This document shows, one piece after another, positions 10,245 to 19,982 of a DNA stretch of 38,873 nt. Each line of letters starts with the position of its first letter. The stretch's first letter is position 1. The position numbers and the translations under genes are program-made. Origin of the DNA: Cytophagaceae bacterium (GTDB lineage: Bacteria; Bacteroidota; Bacteroidia; Cytophagales; Flexibacteraceae); the NCBI GenBank assembly GCA_027485575.1, contig JAIXQU010000054.1, forward strand, positions 1 through 38,873, in the 5' to 3' direction. The notes under the pieces were generated by a model, which worked only from the letters and a program-made list of their open reading frames with translations, ran no database searches and was not told the DNA's origin.

Positions 10245-11360
10245 TTAGTTTTGCTTGGTGCTGGTTACTTTAATGGTCATGCTGCCACCTGCAGGCACGG
10301 TTGCCCCGGAAGTAATGCTGAAATTTTTGATAACAGGAATAGGCGGAACGGCTGAATTATTCCAGTTAAAACTACCACCATAAACACCCATTTGTCCTCC
10401 GCCTACAGCACCGGTTTTTGCGGGGCCACCAGCAGGTTGGAAATTCTGATTGGGATTGAATGTGGCGTTGGAAAAAGTAGTGAGCTGAGGGTCAGTATCA
10501 ATTACATTATTGACTCCTGCATTGCTTCCGTAAGGGAGTGTATTGGCGACTGTTCCAAAAGTAATGTTGTTGTTAAATACTGAATTGGCTGCTCCAGCAG
10601 GACTCATTGTATGAAAAATATTATTTTCAATAATGAAATTACTTATATTATTGAAAGCCCGGTCAGTATTGGCTACACCCGCACCTTGTCCACCGTAAAA
10701 CAAATTATTGGAAATAATACAGTTGGCAGAATTTGGAAAACCATTGATGGCTACAACAGAGGAGCCGTTTTGAATTCCACAACCAGAAATTTCAGCAAAT
10801 ACATTATTTTGAATGATAAAATTTGTGCAGGTATTGTTATTCATATCAATACCTGAGCTGCAATTAAATCCAAAATAATTATTGGCAATCAACCAACCCG
10901 AAAAGGAACCGGAATTAAATGTCAAATGGGAACTCGACCCATCAAACCAACAACGAAGAACCTGGCAGTTGGAAACATTGGCTGAAACATTGAGCGTCGA
11001 ACCGACACCCGCAAAATACAAACCTATGAATGAGGAACCGTTAGCTGCCACATCATTGATATCAAACCTGCTTCCAATTCTGGATAGGGCTGAATTTTCT
11101 TTTTTCTCTCCCGGCCGCATTCCAACACCAATAAAAGTCAGTTTTTTATCTAATAAAAAACGAGCCGTACTTGGGTTGGAATAATTACTCGGAGAGGCAG
11201 CAATGTAGATGGTATCACCCGCACTTGCAGTGGAAATGGCGGTTTGTAAGGAGCTGAATTGGCCAGGCCCATTCAGGTTGTTGTTCACTGTGTGAACGGT
11301 GGCAGTTGCAGATAAAGCAAGAGATGCTAAAGCGATAAATAGAGATGAAACTTTTTTCAT
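10245..11360 (-). CDS. Secreted right-handed parallel beta-helix protein
   Basis: This 371-residue protein has a clear signal peptide (MKK, then a hydrophobic run ending ATAT-VHTV, about residues 1-21). The body, about residues 25-335, is a ladder of short Asn-rich strands: repeated N-N-x-F/Y and F-I-I-x-N-N-x-F turns and stacked Asn/Ser/Gly. This is the usual signature of pectate-lyase-like beta-helices. It opens with a VNNN-GPGQFSSLQTAI-SASAGDTIYI segment that is typical of this class. The last 35 residues start an Ig-like strand pattern but stop without a T9SS tail. No catalytic residues could be assigned, so a structural or binding role is as likely as a lyase role. The giant adhesin follows at once on the same strand, and the pair probably works together at the cell surface. 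Confidence 0.85.
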   Translation of the reverse strand: MKKVSSLFIALASLALSATATVHTVNNNLNGPGQFSSLQTAISTASAGDTIYIAASPSNYSNPSTARFLLDKKLTFIGVGMRPGEKKENSALSRIGSRFDINDVAANGSSFIGLYFAGVGSTLNVSANVSNCQVLRCWFDGSSSHLTFNSGSFSGWLIANNYFGFNCSSGIDMNNNTCTNFIIQNNVFAEISGCGIQNGSSVVAINGFPNSANCIISNNLFYGGQGAGVANTDRAFNNISNFIIENNIFHTMSPAGAANSVFNNNITFGTVANTLPYGSNAGVNNVIDTDPQLTTFSNATFNPNQNFQPAGGPAKTGAVGGGQMGVYGGSFNWNNSAVPPIPVIKNFSITSGATVPAGGSMTIKVTSTKQN

Positions 11361-11411
11361 GGTATTAAAGATTGGAAGATTTGTTTACAAATAAAAGAAA
11401 TTTTAAAGTCT

Positions 11412-11435
11412 AAAAAATCACCATAACTGGTGATT
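11412..11435 (-). terminator. Hairpin plus T-run upstream of the beta-helix gene
   Basis: Read on the minus strand, AATCACC, a 6-nt loop and GGTGATT form a perfect 7-bp stem that runs into a T-run. It lies about 50 bp before the start codon at 11360 and downstream of the stronger terminator at 11528-11560. It could be a second terminator for the upstream gene or an attenuator in the leader of the beta-helix/adhesin pair. Confidence 0.5.
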
Positions 11436-11521
11436 GTAAATTATATTTTTTTGCAAAGGTGAAAAACTTTCAATCTTTTGGCAATAACACTTTAGTTGTA
11501 TTGAAAATCCGAATTCTGCCA

Positions 11522-11560
11522 GTAAAAAAAAAGAGGTGATAAAAATTACCACCTCTTTTT
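11522..11560 (-). terminator. Rho-independent terminator after the T9SS cargo gene
   Basis: Arms AAAAAGAGGTG (11528-11538) and CACCTCTTTTT (11550-11560) form an 11-bp perfect stem with an 11-nt loop. On the minus strand the stem is followed by a run of nine T. It lies 27 bp after the stop of the 1473-residue protein and separates that gene from the beta-helix/adhesin pair. Confidence 0.85.
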
Positions 11561-11586
11561 CAGATTACAAGACCATTGTTTCAATC

Positions 11587-14500
11587 CTACTCTTTCAAAA
11601 ACTTTCCAGAGAATAAACCAGTTTCAGAGATCACTTTCCATACATAAAATCCAGATGACAAATGTGATATATTCAATCCCTGTCCGGATATTATTTTGGT
11701 TTTCAATACTTCTCTTCCAGAATAATCCAAAAGGATTACTTCCCCTGAATTTTGGATTCCTTTGAAATACAATGAGGATGTGGCTGGATTTGGAAATAAT
11801 GATATTTCATTACCGGATTTTAATCCATTGACATTGGTAATAACAGTTAAGGTGGCTGATTGACTTGTATCTGAACAAGGACCAACAATGGCCAGACATC
11901 TTATTAGTTGCCCATTATTTCCTGAAATGGTAACATTTGAAACATTTAGTGTATTTGTTTCTACCCCGGAAAACTGTCCGGAATTTGATAAATCCACAAA
12001 AATTCCACCATTAAATAACTGCCATTTGTAGGTAGCTCCCGGAGGGTTCACCAGAACACTAAATTGAGCATTCTGACCCTCCACTATTATTTGATTGACA
12101 GGTTCTGTTGAAATAGTTGGAGTTGGCAAAACAGAAGTAACAAATGGACTTGAAGTCGAGAAACATCCATTTGCAGGGTCAGTTACCTTTACAGAATAAG
12201 AACCCACCTGTGTAGCAAGGTAAGTCTGGTTGGTCCCTGAAACTGGAATTCCGTTCAAAAGCCACTCGTTCCCTATGGATGCGGAACTGTTTAACAGCAA
12301 GCTGCCTCCAACACAAAAAGAACCTACAGAAGCCCCATTGTTAATTAATGGGTTTGGTGGAACTGTATTATTTACAATCACAGTTACGCTGGCCGTATCC
12401 GGACATCCTGCAGCTCCAATGGAAATAACCGAATAAGTTGTTGTGGTAGCTGGATTAATCAATAAAGCCGGACCTGTTGAACCATTGCTCCAAAGATAAG
12501 ACACACCCCCGGAAACTGACAATGTAGTACCCGGATTAATGCAGGTAAGGACATTGGATCCTCCGGAAATCGGACTTAAAAAATTACAGGCCAAGGTAGT
12601 AAATGTTCTGACTGCGCCATATGAAGTTCCGGCACTATTGGTTGCATAGGCTGCCACATAGTATAGAGTAGATGGAAGCAATCCTGTAAGATTTGAATTA
12701 AAGGTTCCTGTACCTATTCCATCAATGGTTTTAGTGGCTAAAGAAACATTGGGATTTGAACTGGTACTCCAGCAAACACCTCTTGCAGTTACCTGGCCAC
12801 CACCATCAGAAGTGACAGAGCCACCCGATAAAGCAGAAACTTCAGAAATACCGGAAATGATTGATGTTACAACAGTTGGAGGCAAAACAGGAATTGAACT
12901 GGTGGTAAAAGAAACCTCATTTCCATAAGCTGTACCCACAATATTGGTTGCATAAGCCCTTACAAAATATGTGGTGCCAGGTTGTAAACCGGACATGTTG
13001 CTTGAGAAAATTCCGGTTCCGGTTCCATCAGATGTTTTGGTGGGTAAAGCAATGGTTGGATTTGGAATTGTACTCCAGCAAACACCTCTGTTGTTAACCA
13101 GTGCACCTCCATCGGCAGTAATATCTCCTCCGCTTTGTGCTGAAGTCTGACCAATGTTTGATGGTGCAATGGTTGTCAGGGTAGGAATTGAAGCAGCTCC
13201 AAGTGTAGAAAATTGAACTTCAAGACCATAGGCAGTCCCAAGAGAGTTGGTTGCATATGCCCTTGCATAATAAGTTGTAGAAGGCAATAATCCGGAAATA
13301 TTGCTTGAAAAAACGCCCGTCCCAGTGCCGTTATTGGTTTTGGTTGGAAGGGCGATGGTCGGATTTGGATTGGTACTCCAAACCACTCCACGGGCAGTTA
13401 TGGTAAACCCGCCATCTGTTGAAATAGATCCACCTCCTGTGGCACTGTTACTTGTGATTCCCAGAATGGTGGAAGTATTTATAAAAGGTGTAGAAGTTAT
13501 GGTTGGACATTCAGCCCATTTTGACGAGATGATTAATGTGCCAGAAGGAGGAAGTAAAAATTTTCGGTTGTTAAAACTACCTCTTTTCACGCAATTAACT
13601 GGAATGGGTGGAAACCAATCATTTCCTTCATCACCATCCGCCCAATCTGTACCCTGCACATATTTCCACTCCAATGAATCACTGGAAACATTTGGACCTG
13701 AGAATGTCACTGCTTTTGAAAAAACATTATTGCCAATATTTGCCATTGCCCCAACGGATGGCGTCCAATCTGGCAAATCACCGCCTCTGGTATTAAAAAA
13801 TCCTGCGATACTTACCTGGCCATTCACCAGAATTCCACCCAAATTAACAAAATCGTTTGCATCAACCCGGAAGATTACATTTAAAGTATTAGTCGAACTT
13901 GAAAGGGTTGAAAAAATTCTTTCCACGCCGTAAGATGTGCCTGCTGAGTTGGTGGCATATGCCCTTAGAAAATAAGTAGTTCCAGGCAAAAGCCCTGTTA
14001 TATTTGAGGTAAACGGGCCCGTTCCTGAACCATCAATCGTTCTTGTCGGGTTTGCAATGGTTGGATTAGAACTGGTTCCCCAAACGACTCCTCTTTGGGT
14101 AACCACTCCACCTCCGGCTGCGGTTACATTTCCACCTGATATGGCAGTTGAAGTGGTGATGGCCGAAACTGTATTTGTAGTTACGGTAGGTGCGGAAACT
14201 ACAGCCGTAGCTTTTCTATTTCCAAAGTTTGGATAGATGGAGAATGGCTTTCTAAAGGTTGCTCCAAATTCTTCAAGAGCTGCCCAGTCGCCATTGTTAA
14301 AACTATTCCATTTTACAAAAAATGTATTGGGAATATAAACAGATGAGAAATTTCCTAAACCGGCAGTTGAATCGCCAAGTTCATTTAATGCTACAAAAAA
14401 ATCACCGGCAGGTACAATTAAGGGAGGATTAACCGGAACAGTAACCAATACACCATTGGCCTCATCAGCGGCAGTGGCGGTGTATATCGATGATGTCCTG

Positions 14501-16008
14501 ACTGGACTTGCCCCAATTGCAGTTCCATTCATGTTATAAATGGAGATTGAAGAAGTTTGGCCAGCATAGGGTGCTGCCAACAAATAAGTTACAGACGTAA
14601 TGGTGTCCTGAACCGGGATAGAAAATTTATTTCCCAAAGCTTTCTGTTCATTTGCCGCAGCCCCTATTCCAATAGAACCCGCTATGGTTGGGTCGAAAAA
14701 TGACAAATCCCTTGCAAGCGTACTGTCGGAAATTCCAAAAATAATACCCAGTGTGTCATTGCTAAGATTTGCATCTGAGGAAAAATTCGAAATGCCCTGG
14801 GCATAATAAATTTGACCCGAATTGTATAAAGAATTGTTAATGACCGGAGATTGGATATTGGCATTTGAACCGGGCGAAATCGAACTAACCACACCGGTAA
14901 ATGACTGAATCAAAGCGTCATTGTCTAAATTTCTAAATTCAAATTTTGGATTGAATGGGCCTGTACTGGATGCACCAACATTCCTTACCCTGCCACCTGC
15001 CCGTACAGAATAGGGTATTGATTTTGGCCAGGCAGACAAATAGTTATTCAAATTGATACTATCCGTCTGTACATCGAAATTGACCCTATTGAGGTCATAA
15101 GCAATCATTCCTCCATTCTGGCCCATTGCTAAAAGGGATGGACTGTTTGGAAATCCTGGAAGTCTGGATGCAAAAAAAGCACCACCAGCACTTACACCGG
15201 TTGCCCCATTGGGCAGGTCTGTTTCAAGATTTCTTCTCGTTCCAGTTGGAATTCCCGATGCATCTAATTCCAGAATAACAGCCGCACTTTCAACTTGCTG
15301 CTGGTCAAAAGCCCAAAATTTAGAATTTGCTCCATTTGGTTGGTAAGCGACTCCATACATGCCGGTTAGTCCATGGGTTGCCGCAGGAATCGAATTGATT
15401 AAAGTTGCAGTTGTACCCGTTGGTTTATTGATTTGAAAAATATCGGTATCAAAATTTCCTACAAAAAAACTTCCCTGGCCATTGTTACCAGCAGGGTTAA
15501 AAGTAATCCACCTTACATTGCCAACAGTTGTGGGCACTGTAAATTGCCGGACTTTTTGTCTGGTTACTGGGTTAATTACCTGGATGGCAGTTGTATTATT
15601 TCCTGCATAGATAAAAGTTCCATCAAAAGTCATTCCTCTTACTGCGCCAACACCAGTTATGGTGATTTCACCTTGAAACTGACCCAAAGAATCTACCAGA
15701 CTAAATTGGTCTGCCGCATTCCATGCAGAAAAAAAATAATTTCCCTTTGCATAACAAACGCCGGCATTGGCAAGGGTACTTCCCAAAGCAGTTACATCCA
15801 AAAATAAACGGATGTCCCACAGCGCTTGAATGCCATTGGAATTTCCACCCGAGAACTGCTGGTTGAAAGCAGATGTACTGTTAAATTTTTGAGAGATTCC
15901 TTTTTCAGATTTTAAATTATGCATCTGAAAAGGTTGGGCAAAGCCTGTTTGGAAAAAACTCAAAAGGATGACCATCCAAAGGCAACTGACGATGTATTTA
16001 TTTTTCAT
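11587..16008 (-). CDS. Large multidomain protein with T9SS type A sorting tail
   Basis: The protein has 1473 residues, with a signal peptide at 1-24 (ending TGFA-QPF). The N-terminal third (about 45-345) has repeated strand patterns with YAGNN and FFVGNFDTDIFQI blocks, like a beta-propeller. About 433-590 is a beta-sandwich region. Four fibronectin-III-like repeats follow at about 604-699, 838-931, 939-1031 and 1041-1136; each has the same core (ARGVCWSTxxNPT..., then LLPxTTYYxRAYATN). Between the first two lies a domain at about 703-836 with WKYVQGTDW and a ...NRKF...PPSG ending, reminiscent of starch-binding-type sandwiches. Ig-like modules fill about 1136-1393. The last 73 residues (SLFPNPATSSLYF...SGFYVWKV...GKFLKE) are a textbook T9SS type A sorting domain, so export and cell-surface attachment or release are expected. 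It has its own terminator and is probably monocistronic. The substrate is unknown. Confidence 0.92.
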   Translation of the reverse strand: MKNKYIVSCLWMVILLSFFQTGFAQPFQMHNLKSEKGISQKFNSTSAFNQQFSGGNSNGIQALWDIRLFLDVTALGSTLANAGVCYAKGNYFFSAWNAADQFSLVDSLGQFQGEITITGVGAVRGMTFDGTFIYAGNNTTAIQVINPVTRQKVRQFTVPTTVGNVRWITFNPAGNNGQGSFFVGNFDTDIFQINKPTGTTATLINSIPAATHGLTGMYGVAYQPNGANSKFWAFDQQQVESAAVILELDASGIPTGTRRNLETDLPNGATGVSAGGAFFASRLPGFPNSPSLLAMGQNGGMIAYDLNRVNFDVQTDSINLNNYLSAWPKSIPYSVRAGGRVRNVGASSTGPFNPKFEFRNLDNDALIQSFTGVVSSISPGSNANIQSPVINNSLYNSGQIYYAQGISNFSSDANLSNDTLGIIFGISDSTLARDLSFFDPTIAGSIGIGAAANEQKALGNKFSIPVQDTITSVTYLLAAPYAGQTSSISIYNMNGTAIGASPVRTSSIYTATAADEANGVLVTVPVNPPLIVPAGDFFVALNELGDSTAGLGNFSSVYIPNTFFVKWNSFNNGDWAALEEFGATFRKPFSIYPNFGNRKATAVVSAPTVTTNTVSAITTSTAISGGNVTAAGGGVVTQRGVVWGTSSNPTIANPTRTIDGSGTGPFTSNITGLLPGTTYFLRAYATNSAGTSYGVERIFSTLSSSTNTLNVIFRVDANDFVNLGGILVNGQVSIAGFFNTRGGDLPDWTPSVGAMANIGNNVFSKAVTFSGPNVSSDSLEWKYVQGTDWADGDEGNDWFPPIPVNCVKRGSFNNRKFLLPPSGTLIISSKWAECPTITSTPFINTSTILGITSNSATGGGSISTDGGFTITARGVVWSTNPNPTIALPTKTNNGTGTGVFSSNISGLLPSTTYYARAYATNSLGTAYGLEVQFSTLGAASIPTLTTIAPSNIGQTSAQSGGDITADGGALVNNRGVCWSTIPNPTIALPTKTSDGTGTGIFSSNMSGLQPGTTYFVRAYATNIVGTAYGNEVSFTTSSIPVLPPTVVTSIISGISEVSALSGGSVTSDGGGQVTARGVCWSTSSNPNVSLATKTIDGIGTGTFNSNLTGLLPSTLYYVAAYATNSAGTSYGAVRTFTTLACNFLSPISGGSNVLTCINPGTTLSVSGGVSYLWSNGSTGPALLINPATTTTYSVISIGAAGCPDTASVTVIVNNTVPPNPLINNGASVGSFCVGGSLLLNSSASIGNEWLLNGIPVSGTNQTYLATQVGSYSVKVTDPANGCFSTSSPFVTSVLPTPTISTEPVNQIIVEGQNAQFSVLVNPPGATYKWQLFNGGIFVDLSNSGQFSGVETNTLNVSNVTISGNNGQLIRCLAIVGPCSDTSQSATLTVITNVNGLKSGNEISLFPNPATSSLYFKGIQNSGEVILLDYSGREVLKTKIISGQGLNISHLSSGFYVWKVISETGLFSGKFLKE

Positions 16009-16224
16009 TTGGCTTTTCTTGTTTGTTCAATTTCGATTTAAAGCGGCAAAATAGCATCCTTGGGCATTATCAAATGCATTTATTTCATAGAAATCTAAAA
16101 TATCAGGACAATAACCTTGAAATCTTAGGAATTTTTCTAACGACAAATTGAGGAACGAGCTCAATGGCCTGACGATAGATAAATGAATCCACTAAAACTC
16201 AGACTGCCTTTTTTATTTAAAAAA

Positions 16225-17634
16225 CTAAACCGGTGATTTATTGGAATTTGACACCCAATAAACTGGTGCACCCAGGGCCACAATGCCTAATCCTGCAAGG
16301 GTGTAAAAAGGAGAAGAAACCAGCAGATTGATACAGAATGCAAAAGCAAACAGGATATATAAAGCAGGCAGGTAGGGATAAAGAAAAGCTTTGTATGGTC
16401 TTTCGGCATTAGGCTCTTTTTTTCTCAGAACAAAGAGTCCAAAAATGGTAACTATGTAAAATAGTAGAGAGGCAAAGGTTGTGTACTCCAGAAGGTCGCC
16501 ATATTTTCCGGATAGGCAAAGAACTGATGCCCAACCACATTGCACCCAAAGTGCAAAACCCGGAACAGAATTTTTGTTTAAAATGCCTGCTTTAGAAAAG
16601 AACAAACCGTCTTTTGCCATTGCATAAAACAATCTCCCTCCGGCAAGAATAATTCCATTGTTGCAGCCAAAGGTGGAAACCATAATCAGCCCGGCCATTA
16701 AATATTGAGCGGTATCGCCAAAGATGATGGAGGCCGCAGCCGTTCCGACTCTATCTTCAGTAGCAGTTTGAATGTCATGCAAAGGAAGCAAAGACAAATA
16801 CGCCAGATTGGCCAGCATGTACAAAATGGTCACAATCACTGTCCCCAAAAAAAGGCTTAGGGGAATATTTCTTTGCGGATTTTTTATTTCGCCTGCAATA
16901 AAGGTGACATTGTTCCAGGCATCACTTGAAAAAAGAGAACCCACCATGGCAACACCCAACGCTGAAACTAAAGCCATTCCGGCAAGTGGAATTTTGGTTT
17001 CTATTCCCTGTTCAATAACCAATTTGGAAGGGGTCCATAAGTCTGAAAGATTTTGAGAAAGCACATCGGTTCCCATTCCTATGGCCAATCCAAAACCGAT
17101 TAGGGCCAGTAAAGCCACCAGTTTGGCAATCGTAAAAACAGTAGAAACCAATTTCCCTCCATCAACCCCTCTTGTATTGAACCAGGTAATCAAAACGATG
17201 GAACCAATGGCAAAAATCTGTGCTGCACTTATTTTAACAAATCCCAAATCGGCAAGGATATTCTGGGGACTTAATACCGGAAAGAAAACGGCTGAAAATT
17301 TTGCAAAAGCAACTGCAATTGCCGCAATTACACCGGTTTGAATGACAGTAAAGACCGTCCAGCCATACAAAAAGGAAGTAAACGGACCGAAAGCACGTTG
17401 CAGATACACGTATTGCCCTCCGGCTTTGGGCATCATACCTGAAAGTTCCCCATAAGACAATGCGGCAAGAATGGTCAAAAAACCAGCAACTGCCCAGGCA
17501 ACCAAAAGCCAACCTGCAGAACCCAAATCCCGGGTCATGCCAGCTGAAACGATGAAAATACCTGAACCAATCATGGACCCCGAAACAATCATTACCGAAT
17601 CGGTAAGGCCAAGGGAACGTTTAAAATCTGTCAA
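16225..17634 (-). CDS. APC-family amino acid permease
   Basis: This is a 469-residue integral membrane protein with about 12 hydrophobic segments. The N-terminal block SLGLTDSVMIVSGSMIGSGIFIV matches the substrate-binding GSxIGSGIF loop of TM1 in APC/LAT-type transporters; a TM3-region AFGPF and a GGQYVYLQRAFG block also fit. The expected function is uptake or exchange of amino acids across the inner membrane; the specific substrate cannot be read. The start is a TTG at 17634: there is no in-frame ATG upstream before a stop, and the TTG gives the usual family N-terminus. It is flanked by non-coding spacers of about 200-280 bp, so it is likely a single-gene unit. Confidence 0.9.
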   Translation of the reverse strand: MTDFKRSLGLTDSVMIVSGSMIGSGIFIVSAGMTRDLGSAGWLLVAWAVAGFLTILAALSYGELSGMMPKAGGQYVYLQRAFGPFTSFLYGWTVFTVIQTGVIAAIAVAFAKFSAVFFPVLSPQNILADLGFVKISAAQIFAIGSIVLITWFNTRGVDGGKLVSTVFTIAKLVALLALIGFGLAIGMGTDVLSQNLSDLWTPSKLVIEQGIETKIPLAGMALVSALGVAMVGSLFSSDAWNNVTFIAGEIKNPQRNIPLSLFLGTVIVTILYMLANLAYLSLLPLHDIQTATEDRVGTAAASIIFGDTAQYLMAGLIMVSTFGCNNGIILAGGRLFYAMAKDGLFFSKAGILNKNSVPGFALWVQCGWASVLCLSGKYGDLLEYTTFASLLFYIVTIFGLFVLRKKEPNAERPYKAFLYPYLPALYILFAFAFCINLLVSSPFYTLAGLGIVALGAPVYWVSNSNKSPV

Positions 17635-17916
17635 TTTGAAAAAGAAAAAAGTTGAATCGCAAAGTAAGTCCAGTTTTTACAAAGAAAAGAAATCGCTTTT
17701 CTATTCTTCATTCTCTGGATTATTCAAAAGACCATTTACCGTTCGGACATCCTGAGTCTAACATGCTCATTTTTTTGGAAACTTGCCACGTACAACTTTG
17801 CTTTCGGGGTTAGCCTCTCAAAATGAAATCCTATTGACAAATCCGGGTTCAAATATTTGCTTCTCGTTTCCCAAAGCCAATTAAAAAATTGAACAACGCT
17901 CCTGCTAAAAAGGAAG

Positions 17917-18669
17917 TTAAAGGCCCAACCGGATTCCTTCAGGATATTTCACCGCAGTTAAAAACAAACCGCAGGCGGGTACATTTTCACCTGCTTTTTT
18001 TCGGTCGCCGGATTTCAAAATGGACTCAAATTCTGAAACTGAAATTTTCCCTTTTCCAACTTCGAGCATGGTTCCAACCAGTCCCCGAACCATTCCTCTC
18101 AGAAACCGATTGGCTTCTATCTCAAAAAAAAGCAAGTGCCCATCGCTAATCCATCTGGCTTCGATGATATGACAGAGAAAATTATTTACCTGGGTTTTCA
18201 CCTTGGTAAATGACTGGAAATCTGTGGCCTTTTTTATCAAATAGCAACAAAGATTCATGGCATCAAGGTCCAATTTTCCATAATGGTATAAGGATTGTCC
18301 TTGCAAAAAAGGAGTCTTCTTTTGTGTAATCACATAACGATACGCCCTCGAGGTAGCATCAAACCGGGCATTGGCATCAGCTCTTACCGGATAAATCTCC
18401 AAAACCGAAATATCGGGCGGAAGCGCCATATTGAGCTTAAAAACCAATTGTTCCAAACTATCGCTGGGTTCAAAATCAAACTGTGCTGTTTGGCTTAAAG
18501 CATGCACACCTGCATCTGTCCGGCTGCTTCCCACAATTTCAATCGGTTGTTTAAATACCAGAATGGCCTTCGATTGAAGTGTTTCCTGGACTGAATTGGA
18601 GTTGAGCTGGGTTTGCCATCCACTGTAATTGGCACCATTGTAAGATATTTCAATAAAAAACCTTCCCAC
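17917..18669 (-). CDS. truA: tRNA pseudouridine(38-40) synthase TruA
   Basis: This 250-residue protein is of normal length for TruA, which isomerises uridines 38, 39 and 40 in the tRNA anticodon stem-loop. The catalytic Asp is D52 within SSRTDAGVHA. Other family blocks are YNGANYSGWQ near the N-terminus, ARFDATSRAYRYVI in the middle, and FLRGMVRGLVGTMLEVGKG near the C-terminus. The start must be GTG at 18669, because an in-frame stop (TAA) is the codon directly before it and the family N-terminus (RFFIEISYNG) begins just after. It is transcribed divergently from the TPR protein gene at 18719, leaving only about 50 bp between the two starts. Confidence 0.96.
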   Translation of the reverse strand: MGRFFIEISYNGANYSGWQTQLNSNSVQETLQSKAILVFKQPIEIVGSSRTDAGVHALSQTAQFDFEPSDSLEQLVFKLNMALPPDISVLEIYPVRADANARFDATSRAYRYVITQKKTPFLQGQSLYHYGKLDLDAMNLCCYLIKKATDFQSFTKVKTQVNNFLCHIIEARWISDGHLLFFEIEANRFLRGMVRGLVGTMLEVGKGKISVSEFESILKSGDRKKAGENVPACGLFLTAVKYPEGIRLGL

Positions 18670-18718
18670 TTACTTAATATCCGATTTGTTTTGAATTCCT
18701 TTATTTTAAGGACTTACA

Positions 18719-19870
18719 ATGATGCAAAAAAGTTTACTCTGTCAGGGAAAGCAAATAATTATTTTACTCATTTTCCTTACTTCCTCCGCTTTATTGAAGG
18801 GTCAAATTATTCAACCTGACCTCCTTAAATACAGGTCACAACTCGATTCTGCATTTTTAGCCTCTAAAAAACTTTGCGAAAAAGATTCAACTAAAAACGA
18901 TCCCATCCATTGGATAGGCTATGCAAATGCATTGAGCCCCCTCATGGATGATGCAGAACTGAGCGAAAAGTACCGGGAACTAGAGTTTCTGAAGGAAATT
19001 TCAAATGCATTGAATCACGCCCACAAACTGGATAATAAAAAGACCTATTTGAAGGCCATACAAAATCTTCTGGCAATCAATACCATGGAAATCAGCAATC
19101 TGGCCCTTCTATCCATGGATGAGGCCAGGAAATTTAAATCCAAAGCTGATGCTGAAAAAGCAGTTGGCCTTTTTGCCATTTGCCTTGAAAACTTTAAAGA
19201 AACGGGTGAATATCAGAAAAATGTAGAAACCTTTTGGAAAGAAAAATCCATGGATTGGAAATGGATTCGGTTTTACAAAGCCGTTTGTTACCGGATGGCG
19301 GGCAGCGTGGATGAAGCCGAAAAAGAATATCAAACACTTGCCAAAATTGGATGGTCCGAACCAACCCTGTTTCTGGAATTGGCTGATCTTCAATTGAAAA
19401 AAAACAAAACTGAAGATGCCATTAAAACTTTGGTCGCAGGAAATGGAAAATTCCCAATGCACATTAAACTCGCCTGTGAATTGTCCAAACAATACGTTCA
19501 GACCGACCAGGTAAAAAAAGCCCAGGCAATTATCAAACATTTTGGCAACCTGGATAAAAACAGCGTGGAACTCACCCTTGCAAAGGCCTATATTTACGAA
19601 AAAAAGGGTGATTTTAAAAAGGCGGATGTGCTTTACAAAGCGTTGGTGAAATCGGATAAATATGAGGTGAACATCAACTACAATTACGCTTCTTACCTGA
19701 TGAGGAAAGCCGGCACAGCAGACAAAATGGATGCTGAAGAATTTGCCCAGGATGCCTACAACCTACTGGCCAGCGCCATTGACCTTGCACCCAATAGAGA
19801 GGAGTTTGTCACCGAGTGGAAAAACATCAAAATCAAATTCCCAAAAGTGGAAAAAGATGCATCAGAATAA
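18719..19870 (+). CDS. Secreted tetratricopeptide-repeat-like protein
   Basis: The protein has 383 residues, with an N-terminal signal segment (about 12-30, IIILLIFLTSSALLKGQ). From about residue 150 to 370 the sequence is helical pairs with TPR spacing, for example AVCYRMAGSVDEAEKEYQTL, LADLQLKKNKTEDAIKTL and AKAYIYEKKGDFKKADVLYKAL. This suggests a periplasmic or outer-membrane-facing protein interaction scaffold. No enzyme motif is visible. Two ATGs are adjacent (18719 and 18722); either could be used. It is followed after about 110 bp by another secreted protein on the same strand, and the two may form one transcript. The exact function is unknown. Confidence 0.8.
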   Translation: MMQKSLLCQGKQIIILLIFLTSSALLKGQIIQPDLLKYRSQLDSAFLASKKLCEKDSTKNDPIHWIGYANALSPLMDDAELSEKYRELEFLKEISNALNHAHKLDNKKTYLKAIQNLLAINTMEISNLALLSMDEARKFKSKADAEKAVGLFAICLENFKETGEYQKNVETFWKEKSMDWKWIRFYKAVCYRMAGSVDEAEKEYQTLAKIGWSEPTLFLELADLQLKKNKTEDAIKTLVAGNGKFPMHIKLACELSKQYVQTDQVKKAQAIIKHFGNLDKNSVELTLAKAYIYEKKGDFKKADVLYKALVKSDKYEVNINYNYASYLMRKAGTADKMDAEEFAQDAYNLLASAIDLAPNREEFVTEWKNIKIKFPKVEKDASE

Positions 19871-19982
19871 TAATTTCGAAATCAAATTTGTTTCATCCTG
19901 AATTTAACCAGAAATTTCGGGCTTAAAGTAATTTTGAATTTTTAATTCAATATTTTAATTAATTTTCGAAAAAGATAAAAAA

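Noticed and set aside
13301-13933. Plus-strand open frame of 210 codons
   Set aside because: It is antisense within the T9SS cargo gene, whose fibronectin repeats and sorting tail are clear. Its composition is that of reverse-read low-complexity sequence.
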